A DNA stretch of 47,374 nucleotides from Chitinophagales bacterium (GTDB taxonomy: Bacteria; Bacteroidota; Bacteroidia; Chitinophagales; Chitinophagaceae): positions 1 through 47,374 of the forward strand of contig JAAFJB010000021.1 in the NCBI GenBank assembly GCA_013297995.1. The letters run 5' to 3'. Positions 17,454 through 24,003 of the stretch are shown in pieces. Positions within the stretch are counted from its first letter, which is position 1, and every line of letters starts with the position of its first letter. The translations under genes were made by a program, and so were the position numbers. The notes beneath the pieces were generated by a model. That model searched no databases, was not told the DNA's origin, and saw nothing but the letters and a program-made list of their open reading frames with translations.

Positions 17454-17624
17454 TTAGAGGGTTCTTGCTAAACTAATATTGGAGTTTTTCTTATTCATTC
17501 TACATTTATCACTGCAATACTTTACTTCATTCCAATTTTTTTCCCATTTCTTTCGCCAAGTAAAAGCTCGTTCACAAGTAATGCAGATTTTTGAGGGTAG
17601 GTTTGATTTTTTTACACCTTGCAT
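17454..17624 (-). CDS. DUF2256 family small zinc-finger-like protein
   Basis: This is a 56-residue gene read on the minus strand. The protein contains GVKKSNLPSKICITCERAF, TWRKKWEKNWNEVKYCSDKC and R. The four cysteines in a C-x2-C ... C-x3-C arrangement and the blocks FTWRKKWE and EVKYCS are diagnostic of DUF2256, a short family presumed to bind zinc. It lies 29 bases behind the DUF2805/TIGR03643 gene on the same strand. These two families are often neighbours, frequently near photolyase/cryptochrome genes, though none is seen here. The function is unknown. It is easily missed because of its length. Confidence 0.8.
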   Translation of the reverse strand: MQGVKKSNLPSKICITCERAFTWRKKWEKNWNEVKYCSDKCRMNKKNSNISLARTL

Positions 17625-17653
17625 ATTAGGTTGTATTAAATGGGTGATATTAT

Positions 17654-17923
17654 TTATCGTTTACTGATTTTATTCATCGAAATATTTTTTTGGAGACTAC
17701 ATTTAAAGCGATTGATTTTAGTATTTCTAATTGCTGCATGTTTTTGACTAGTTCCAGAATTCACCCTAGCTCTCCACAAATTAAAACTACTGCGCTTTAA
17801 ATTATTTCTCATCAACCCAATTGTATCGGCCTCAGAAAATCCAAACTGAAATTTAATGGCTTCAAATGGAGTACGGTCTTCCCAAGCCATTTCAATGATT
17901 CTGTCAATATCTTTTTGCTCCAT
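17654..17923 (-). CDS. DUF2805 / TIGR03643 family protein
   Basis: The protein has 89 residues. Residues 5-60 (IDRIIEMAWEDRTPFEAIKF, FGFSEADTIGLMRNNLKRSS, FNLWRARVNSG) match the TIGR03643/DUF2805 family closely. The fold looks like a small helix-turn-helix, because the F-x-x-I-x-x-x-F-G-x-S-E-x-D segment resembles winged or sigma-region recognition helices, but DNA binding has not been shown to my knowledge. The C-terminal 25 residues are basic and unconserved in appearance. It is followed by the DUF2256 gene, probably one transcript, and is divergent from the thiolase gene. Confidence 0.82.
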   Translation of the reverse strand: MEQKDIDRIIEMAWEDRTPFEAIKFQFGFSEADTIGLMRNNLKRSSFNLWRARVNSGTSQKHAAIRNTKINRFKCSLQKNISMNKISKR

Positions 17924-18022
17924 TAATATTCATTTTGAAATTCCACAACAAATATTTATAACATCAAAAGCTAACTTTTGTTGTTATAAAGCATCACCCC
18001 TAACACTTGTTAGTTTTATTTG

Positions 18023-18030
18023 TAAGTTTG
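18023..18030 (+). promoter_or_regulatory. -7 box upstream of the thiolase gene
   Basis: TAAGTTTG fits TAnnTTTG and ends 17 bases before the start codon at 18048. The nearest TTG lies at a 13-base spacing, shorter than usual, so the -33 element is uncertain. Confidence 0.4.
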
Positions 18031-18047
18031 TGCTTTAAATAAAATCA

Positions 18048-19235
18048 ATGCCCAACAAACTCGTTTATATTGTAGCTGCCGTCAGAACGCCAATTGGTAG
18101 TTTTGGGGGTTCTTTAAAAAATTTTACAGCCCCACAATTAGGTGCTATTGCCATCAAGGGTGCTATTGCCAAAGCTGGTATTGACCCAGCTTTAATTGAT
18201 GAAGTATTAATGGGTTGTGTATTGCAGGCCAATACGGGACAAGCCCCTGCGCGCCAAGCAGCTATTTTTGCTGGCCTACCCAATTCTGTTATTGCTACTA
18301 CCATTAATAAAGTATGCGCCAGTGGTATGAAAGCCATTGCACAAGGTGCTCAAGCTATATTATTGGGTGATGCCAATATTGTGGTGGCTGGTGGCATGGA
18401 AAGTATGAGCAATGTGCCTTTCTACAATGCTAATATGCGCTGGGGTAATAAATATGGCCACGTGAATTTATTGGATGGACTTGCCAAAGATGGGTTGACA
18501 GATGTTTACCACAATTATGCGATGGGTAATGCAGCTGAACTTTGTGCCAAAGAGTATAATATTAGTCGCCAAGATCAGGACGAATTTGCCATTGAAAGCT
18601 ACAGAAGGAGTCAAGCTGCTTCCAACAATGGCTTATTTGACGCTGAAATTATTCCCATCTCTATTCCGCAACGAAAAGGAGAGCCACTGCTTTTTGCTAA
18701 AGATGAAGAGCCTTTTAATGTTCAATTTGATAAAATTCCTTCGCTTAAATCTGCATTTTTAAAAGATGGTTCTGTTACTGCCGCCAATGCAAGTACTATG
18801 AATGATGGTGCTGCCGCACTAGTTTTAATGAGTAAGGAGAAAGCCGATGAGTTATCACTGAAACCGCTAGCCATTATTCGCAGCTATGCAGATGCGGAAC
18901 AAGCACCTGAATGGTTTACTACCACACCTTCATTGGCAGTTCCAAAAGCGGTTGCTAAAGCGGGACTAACCATGAATGATATTGATTTTTTTGAATTGAA
19001 CGAAGCTTTTGCGGTAGTAGGAATTGCCAATACGCAAAAAATGAAACTCAATCCCGCTAAAGTAAATGTAAATGGGGGTGCTGTTTCATTAGGTCACCCT
19101 CTGGGTTGCAGTGGTGCTAGAATTGTGGTTGCCCTTATTAATGTGCTGAAGCAACAGGGTGGCAAAATTGGAGCGGCTGGAATTTGTAATGGTGGTGGTG
19201 GGGCCAGTGCCATGGTAATAGAAAATATAACTTAA
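18048..19235 (+). CDS. Acetyl-CoA acetyltransferase (thiolase)
   Basis: This thiolase condenses two acetyl-CoA to acetoacetyl-CoA or runs in the reverse, degradative direction. The 395-residue protein has the acylated Cys in INKVCASGMKAIAQGAQ near residue 90, the GGMESMSN loop, the His in NGGAVSLGHPLGCSGAR near 350 and the second active-site Cys in GICNGGGGASAMV near 381. All are intact. Overall spacing is closer to the AtoB/ThlA biosynthetic group than to the long FadA form, but the direction cannot be settled from sequence. Its stop codon overlaps the stop of the convergent gene within the four bases TTAA (19232-19235). Confidence 0.93.
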   Translation: MPNKLVYIVAAVRTPIGSFGGSLKNFTAPQLGAIAIKGAIAKAGIDPALIDEVLMGCVLQANTGQAPARQAAIFAGLPNSVIATTINKVCASGMKAIAQGAQAILLGDANIVVAGGMESMSNVPFYNANMRWGNKYGHVNLLDGLAKDGLTDVYHNYAMGNAAELCAKEYNISRQDQDEFAIESYRRSQAASNNGLFDAEIIPISIPQRKGEPLLFAKDEEPFNVQFDKIPSLKSAFLKDGSVTAANASTMNDGAAALVLMSKEKADELSLKPLAIIRSYADAEQAPEWFTTTPSLAVPKAVAKAGLTMNDIDFFELNEAFAVVGIANTQKMKLNPAKVNVNGGAVSLGHPLGCSGARIVVALINVLKQQGGKIGAAGICNGGGGASAMVIENIT

Positions 19236-19870
19236 ATATTACTGATGCCTACTCGCTCATGAATAAACTTACCACTGCTTGCTGCTTGAAGCATTTCTAG
19301 GGCAAGATCTCCTGCATTAATTTTATAATTATTGGGCTCAGTAGGGTAGTTGGTACTGGTAATATATAAGCCAGTTTCATCTGCATCTATAATGTCGGGG
19401 GCACAAAAAAAACTCCACTCCAATGAAGAAACTTGTAGCAATTCAAATGCTTTCTGGTGTTCCTTACCCACTGCTATATATTGTTCGGGATAGTCTTCGT
19501 CTTCAATTAATAATCCCCCATCTGGGGCATTTAATATTCCTATACCGCCGAGTGCTACCAGCCGTTTCAATCCCTTTTTTTGCATCTGCTCAATAATATT
19601 TTTCATGCCGAGGCTTCTGGTTTGGTCACTGCCATCAAAAGATCCGCCCAAAACAGAAATAACAGCATCGGCTTTTTCTATTGATTTGTAAACGGCTTTA
19701 GCGTCAAAAATATATCCCTTAATGGCAGTTAGTTTTTCATTGCGGTTATCGGCATCAATCAAGTCCACCACATTTCTGCCAAAGGCAGTCACTTCAAAAC
19801 CCTTATTCAGTGCTTGTTGAACCATTCTTTTGCCAACTAAACCAGTGGCACCGAAAAGGGTAATATTCAT
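19232..19870 (-). CDS. NAD(P)-binding atypical short-chain dehydrogenase/reductase (SDR_a5-like)
   Basis: The 212-residue protein has the nucleotide-binding loop GATGLVGKRM at residues 8-17. An SDR_a-type core follows (KADAVISVLGGS, then GLKRLVALGGIGILNAPDG) and a segment matching the NAD(P)H-binding family around SSLEWSFFCAPDIIDADETG. No Y-x3-K catalytic pair is apparent, so it may be a flavin-reductase-like or regulatory Rossmann protein. It lies 18 bases downstream of the ytxJ-like gene on the same strand, so the two may form an operon with a redox theme. The substrate is unknown. Confidence 0.78.
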   Translation of the reverse strand: MNITLFGATGLVGKRMVQQALNKGFEVTAFGRNVVDLIDADNRNEKLTAIKGYIFDAKAVYKSIEKADAVISVLGGSFDGSDQTRSLGMKNIIEQMQKKGLKRLVALGGIGILNAPDGGLLIEDEDYPEQYIAVGKEHQKAFELLQVSSLEWSFFCAPDIIDADETGLYITSTNYPTEPNNYKINAGDLALEMLQAASSGKFIHERVGISNI

Positions 19871-19888
19871 AGCGTAAGTATTAAAATA

Positions 19889-20218
19889 TTAGGCTACTTG
19901 TTCTTCAATTTCAGCCATGGTAATTCCTTGGTGACTTTCATCGTATACACATTCGCCTTTTTTTATTACCAGTACTTGTGGCGATTCGTGGTGCACGCCA
20001 AATCGATCTGCTACTTCATTAGAAAGGGCTCGATACTGAATAAGATCCAATAAATAAAAGTCAGTTGAATTGGGGGTATTTTCTCGCTCCAAACGATTCA
20101 ATGCCATAGAGCTGATGCTGCAACGGGTACTATGCTTAAAAATCACTTGCGCTTTTTGATGAGAGAGGGAATTGATTTTATCCAGTTGATCTAAGTGGGT
20201 TAATGGAATCCAATGCAT
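19889..20218 (-). CDS. ytxJ: Bacillithiol-system redox-active protein YtxJ-like (monothiol bacilliredoxin)
   Basis: This 109-residue thioredoxin-fold protein has one conserved Cys in VIFKHSTRCSISSMALNR (Cys33). The F-K-H-S-x-R-C-x-I-S signature is diagnostic of the YtxJ/DUF2847 family, which reduces bacillithiolated proteins. A cis-Pro equivalent is in HHESPQVLVIKKG. Presence of this family suggests that the organism makes bacillithiol, as many Bacteroidota do, although the synthesis genes are not in the window. It is co-directional with the Rossmann-protein gene downstream. Confidence 0.88.
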   Translation of the reverse strand: MHWIPLTHLDQLDKINSLSHQKAQVIFKHSTRCSISSMALNRLERENTPNSTDFYLLDLIQYRALSNEVADRFGVHHESPQVLVIKKGECVYDESHQGITMAEIEEQVA

Positions 20219-20254
20219 AAAAATATTTCTGCAAAATTAGACCATTCCATCCAG

Positions 20255-20374
20255 TTAACCCCTGAAATAGCGCGGATTGGTAGTAGGGCATCCTTTACCT
20301 TTAACAGAGGCGCAGGAAGACAGAAGGATACTATAAAAACCAATCAATAAAAAAGCTAATAATACTTTTCTCAT
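20255..20374 (-). CDS. Very small lipoprotein (39 residues)
   Basis: A minus-strand frame starting at ATG 20372-20374 encodes a basic start, a hydrophobic core LLAFLLIGFYSILL and the lipobox LSSC, with the lipidated Cys at residue 21. ASVKGKGCPTTNPRYFRG and a stop follow. The mature peptide would be only 19 residues. The tail GCP-x-x-NPRYF is, from my recollection, recurrent in short Bacteroidota lipoproteins, which supports a real gene. A TATATTTA sequence upstream is a degenerate -7 box. The function is unknown. Confidence 0.6.
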   Translation of the reverse strand: MRKVLLAFLLIGFYSILLSSCASVKGKGCPTTNPRYFRG

Positions 20375-20609
20375 AACAATTAAGTTAAATATAACCGCAA
20401 TAGAGTGCTTTGTAAAGATAATTAATTATGCTAAAATGCTGCCTGATTCTGTTAAATTAACAAATTTGTATTATAGTAACGTTTGTGAAGGCTATTTATT
20501 TCAATGATTAGCTTGCTAAATAATCTATTAGGCAGTAAGGCATATATGGTAGATTAAACATATTTTCGTTGTAAAATTGATTTTTTCAAACTGAAAGTCC
20601 ACGGAATAT

Positions 20610-21377
20610 ATGAATTTACAACTTGAACGCCCCCTCGCTTTTATTGATTTGGAAACAACTGGGGTGAATGTGAGCACAGATCGTATTGTTGAGATTGCAA
20701 TGGTTAAAATCTCTCCAGATGGAACAAAACTGGTAAAGAGAAAACTTATTAATCCACTTATGCCTATTCCAGTAGGGGCTAGTGAAATACATGGTATTAC
20801 AGATGAAATGGTAAAAAACGCTCCAAGTTTTAAAATGGTGGCGAATGAGGTGAAGCAGTTTGTTGAAAACTGTGATTTGGCAGGATACAATAGCAATCGG
20901 TTTGATATTCCTATGTTGATTGAAGAATTTTTAAGAGCGGGGATTGAATTTTCTACGGATGGTATAAAGTTGGTGGACGTACAGAAAGTATTTCACATGA
21001 TGGAGCAACGCACTTTGGGTGCTGCTTATAAATTTTACTGCAATAAAGTATTGGAGGGAGCGCATGGTGCTGAAGTGGATGCCACCGCAACTTGGGAAAT
21101 TTTGGAAGCTCAAATAGAGCGATACCCTCAAATTGGTAATACGGTAGAGACAGTTGTTAAATTTACTGGGGAGGATGATATTGTTGATTTCGCTCGACGT
21201 TTTATTAAAGATAAAGGCATAGAGATTTTTAATTTTGGAAAGCATAAAGGAAAGCCTGTAGTGCAGGTGCTTAAAGAAGAGCCACAATATTATGATTGGA
21301 TGATGAAAGGCGATTTCGCCATGAATACCAAGCAAAAACTCACCGAGATTCTCAACAGAACCCTTATAAAGAAGTAG
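20610..21377 (+). CDS. DnaQ-like 3'-5' exonuclease with ExoX/DUF3820-type C-terminal domain
   Basis: The protein has 255 residues. Residues 8-175 form a DEDDh exonuclease core with FIDLETTG (D13, E15), the EIHGITDEMV helix, GYNSNRFDIPML carrying the third acidic residue near 97 and HGAEVDATAT with the catalytic His and last Asp near 150-154. The C-terminal part, NFGKHKGKPVVQVLKEEPQY followed by YDWMMKGDF, matches the small F-G-K-H-x-G-K domain found behind some exonucleases. It lacks polymerase III epsilon's beta-binding context, so a role in repair or RNA/DNA trimming is more likely than replication proofreading. The downstream glycosyltransferase gene follows after 3 bases. Confidence 0.88.
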   Translation: MNLQLERPLAFIDLETTGVNVSTDRIVEIAMVKISPDGTKLVKRKLINPLMPIPVGASEIHGITDEMVKNAPSFKMVANEVKQFVENCDLAGYNSNRFDIPMLIEEFLRAGIEFSTDGIKLVDVQKVFHMMEQRTLGAAYKFYCNKVLEGAHGAEVDATATWEILEAQIERYPQIGNTVETVVKFTGEDDIVDFARRFIKDKGIEIFNFGKHKGKPVVQVLKEEPQYYDWMMKGDFAMNTKQKLTEILNRTLIKK

Positions 21378-21380
21378 TAG

Positions 21381-22124
21381 TTGGAAAAAATTGTAATCAT
21401 ACCTACTTATAATGAAAAGGATACCATTACTTCCATTATTCAAGCTGTATTTAATTTACAGTTAAATTACCATGTGTTGGTGATAGATGATGGTTCTCCT
21501 GATGGCACTGCGAGTATTGTGAAAGAATTAATTATACAATACCCTAACCAACTTTTTATTGAAGAACGGGGATCTAAAAAAGGCTTAGGAACCGCTTATA
21601 TACACGGTTTTAAATGGTGTTTGTTAAAAGGGTATGAATATATTTTTGAGATGGATGCAGATTTTTCACACGATCCCAATGATTTGGAACGATTGTACCT
21701 TGCTTGCAAAAATGGGCCTGCTGATTTATCTATTGGCAGTCGTTATGTAAAAGGAGGGAAAACAGAAAACTGGCCACTTGATAGGCAATTGTATTCAAGG
21801 GGGGGAGCTTTGTATACAAAGCTGCTTACTTGGATGCCCATACAAGATCCTACAGCAGGATTTGTGTGTTATAAACGAGCTGTGCTTGCCGCTATTAATT
21901 TTGATATGATTTCTTTTGTTGGATATGCTTTTCAAATTGAAATGAAATTTGCCGCTTGGAAGTTGGGCTTTAAAATTAAGGAAGTGCCCATTACATTTCG
22001 CGATCGCCAAGCAGGAGTTAGTAAAATGAGCAAGGGCATTATTAAAGAAGGGGTAATAGGGGTAATTAGTATTCAATGGCAAAGTATGTTTAAGAACTAT
22101 CGAAGTCGACTTTCTAGCAAATGA
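21381..22124 (+). CDS. Polyprenol-phosphate mannosyltransferase-like GT2 glycosyltransferase
   Basis: The 247-residue protein starts at a TTG codon 3 bases behind the exonuclease stop; the family N-terminus EKIVIIPTYNEKDTI begins immediately, so TTG is the most likely start. GT2 motifs are LVIDDGSPDGTASIV, EMDADFSHDPNDL and SIGSRYVKGG, then GALYTKLLTWMPIQDPTAGF and ITFRDRQAGVSKMS, all characteristic of dolichyl/polyprenyl-phosphate mannose synthases. There is no C-terminal membrane domain, so it is the soluble or peripheral subtype. It probably makes a lipid-linked sugar donor for glycosylation. It overlaps the next gene by 4 bases. Confidence 0.9.
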   Translation: MEKIVIIPTYNEKDTITSIIQAVFNLQLNYHVLVIDDGSPDGTASIVKELIIQYPNQLFIEERGSKKGLGTAYIHGFKWCLLKGYEYIFEMDADFSHDPNDLERLYLACKNGPADLSIGSRYVKGGKTENWPLDRQLYSRGGALYTKLLTWMPIQDPTAGFVCYKRAVLAAINFDMISFVGYAFQIEMKFAAWKLGFKIKEVPITFRDRQAGVSKMSKGIIKEGVIGVISIQWQSMFKNYRSRLSSK

Positions 22125-22993
22125 AAAAAGCACTCATACAATTACATGTTGCAGTTTTTCTAGCTGGATTCACGGGTATTTTGGGCGTATTGATTTCTTT
22201 AGATGCAATGCCACTGGTTTGGTATAGAATTGTAATCACTGTTTTTAGTCTTTCTTTATTAAACAGGGTTTTTAAAAAAACAATCTTACTTCCTAAGAAA
22301 TCTGTTTTAAAACTATTTTTTATTGGAACTTTAATTGCGTTGCACTGGGTGGCATTTTATGCAAGTGTAAAACTAAGTAATGTATCTATTGCCTTGGTAT
22401 GTTTTTCTTCGGTAGGGTTGTTTACCGCATTGTTAGAACCTGTATTTATTACCAAAAAAATAAACTGGACAGACTTGCTACTTGGCGGTTTGAGTCTCGC
22501 AGGTATTTGTCTTATTTTTCAATTCGATCAACGATACCGATTGGGAATAATAGTGGGATTGGTTTCGGCTTTTTTGGCTGCTTTATTTTCAGTTTTTAAT
22601 AAACGAAATATGCATATTGCAGAACCCAGTGTAATGATGTTGTATGAACTTATGGGTGGATTGGTATTGCTAACCTTGCTTATGCCTGTATATATATTCT
22701 GGTACCCACATGCGGTTTTAATTCCAAGTGTAAGCGATTGGGGATGGTTAATAATATTGAGTTGGTTATGTACTATTGTGGGAATGCAATTGATGTTGGC
22801 TTCATTAAAAAAAGTATCTGCTTTTACACAAAATTTATCACTAAATCTGGAGCCAGTTTATGCCATTACTATGGCATTTATATTTTTTGGTGAGGGTAAA
22901 GGGGTAGGCTCAAGTTTTTATTATGGAGCTTCCTTAATTGTGTTATCGGTTGTATTGCAAATGATCGGGATGATTGCAAAAAGAAAGTCTTAA
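22121..22993 (+). CDS. EamA/DMT-family transporter
   Basis: The 290-residue polytopic protein has about ten hydrophobic helices in two tandem EamA repeats (about 5-130 and 145-285). Typical features are the repeated helix-end GxxxG and proline/tryptophan patterns (LIALHWVAFYASVKLSNVSI) and NLSLNLEPVYAITMAFIFFGE in the second repeat. Members export metabolites or amino acids; the substrate cannot be inferred from the sequence. The start overlaps the GT2 gene as ATGA, so they are probably cotranslated. It abuts the convergent PAS gene with no spacer. Confidence 0.88.
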   Translation: MKKALIQLHVAVFLAGFTGILGVLISLDAMPLVWYRIVITVFSLSLLNRVFKKTILLPKKSVLKLFFIGTLIALHWVAFYASVKLSNVSIALVCFSSVGLFTALLEPVFITKKINWTDLLLGGLSLAGICLIFQFDQRYRLGIIVGLVSAFLAALFSVFNKRNMHIAEPSVMMLYELMGGLVLLTLLMPVYIFWYPHAVLIPSVSDWGWLIILSWLCTIVGMQLMLASLKKVSAFTQNLSLNLEPVYAITMAFIFFGEGKGVGSSFYYGASLIVLSVVLQMIGMIAKRKS

Positions 22994-23953
22994 TTATTGG
23001 TGTGTTCTTTGAACAATTTGCTGAACAATGGAATCCATTTTTTTAGCGTTTTCAATCAGTCCATTTAACAACTCAATAGTATCGGATGATTCTATTTTAG
23101 GGAGTAGTAAATTCAATACATTCACTACTCCCATAATATTGGCTAAGGGAGCACGTAATTCGTGAGATTGGAGATAGGCAATTTTTTTAAATCTTTCTAA
23201 CTGATCTAGTATTTTTAGTTCTGCCTTTTTTCGAGAGTCAATATTTGTTGTGTTTAATGCAACACCAACTCGCTCATTTTTAACATTGTAAACAGGATAA
23301 TAGAGAAACTCAAACCAGATTTCAATGCCAGTACTTATTTGTATAGCTCTTTCTGATTTTACAATAGCGCCATTCAAAGCTTCCTCAAACTTTTCTGTAA
23401 ATAAATCCAAAACCGATGGGTGAATATATTGGCGGATATCTTGTTTTATTTCTAATGATTTGTTGGCAATTGAAACGGCTGCTTCATTTGCTGCTCTATT
23501 AAAATTAAGGATTGTGAAATCTGCTCCTATTAGGATATTAGAATCTACGGTACTATCTAAAATAGCTTTTAGTTTAAGTTCATTTTGATAATAATCTGAA
23601 ATGTCGTGACCAATACCAATGATTCCATTTGGAGCTCCTGTAGCATCTTCTGTGCAGGTTAGTTCCCATTTAGTAGTGCGAAGCCCTTTTAATGAAGGTT
23701 TACGCAAAGAAACTTGTTTGCTAATTCCTGGGTTTGCCATACATGAATGAACAGCTTCCATCATTAAAAAATGATCTTCTTCATAAACTGCATAGGTGGA
23801 AGGTTTGCCGATTACGGATTCTCCAGGTGCTATAAATACTTCATCAAAGTGGTTGTTTGAATAGGTATAAATTCCTTCCATATTCACAAATACCAAATAA
23901 TATCCGCTGGCATTAATTACTGCATTGGCAAAATCAAAAATTTGTTTTTCCAA
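22994..23953 (-). CDS. PAS-domain protein with histidine-kinase dimerisation helix but no ATPase domain
   Basis: The protein has 319 residues. Two PAS domains are visible (about 8-120, with GIIGIGHDISDYYQNE at its end, and about 125-245, with YPVYNVKNERVGVALNTTNI). A HisKA-type helix pair follows with the H box AYLQSHELRAPLANIMG near residues 255-271 and a second helix LNGLIENAKKMDSIVQQIV. The gene stops there: there is no N, G1 or G2 box, so it cannot autophosphorylate. The start is TTG (23951-23953); no ATG or GTG lies between it and the upstream in-frame stop. The protein could be a regulator of another kinase or a phosphotransfer partner. Confidence 0.78.
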   Translation of the reverse strand: MEKQIFDFANAVINASGYYLVFVNMEGIYTYSNNHFDEVFIAPGESVIGKPSTYAVYEEDHFLMMEAVHSCMANPGISKQVSLRKPSLKGLRTTKWELTCTEDATGAPNGIIGIGHDISDYYQNELKLKAILDSTVDSNILIGADFTILNFNRAANEAAVSIANKSLEIKQDIRQYIHPSVLDLFTEKFEEALNGAIVKSERAIQISTGIEIWFEFLYYPVYNVKNERVGVALNTTNIDSRKKAELKILDQLERFKKIAYLQSHELRAPLANIMGVVNVLNLLLPKIESSDTIELLNGLIENAKKMDSIVQQIVQRTHQ

Positions 23954-23956
23954 AAT

Positions 23957-23991
23957 CGAAATATTAGTTAATAAAGCTAACTAATATTTCG
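23957..23991. terminator. Perfect 14-bp inverted repeat between the TonB-receptor and PAS genes
   Basis: CGAAATATTAGTTA (23957-23970) and TAACTAATATTTCG (23978-23991) are exact inverted copies around a 7-base loop. On the minus strand it follows the receptor stop and is followed by ATTTTGG, a weak T tract. It ends 3 bases before the TTG start of the PAS gene, so it may be a terminator, an operator or a translation-blocking hairpin. Confidence 0.6.
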
Positions 23992-24003
23992 AGACGGGTA
24001 ATA

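Noticed and set aside
17479-17667. A 62-codon plus-strand reading frame
   Set aside because: It is antisense to the DUF2256 gene (17454-17624), whose cysteine pattern and family motifs identify the coding strand.
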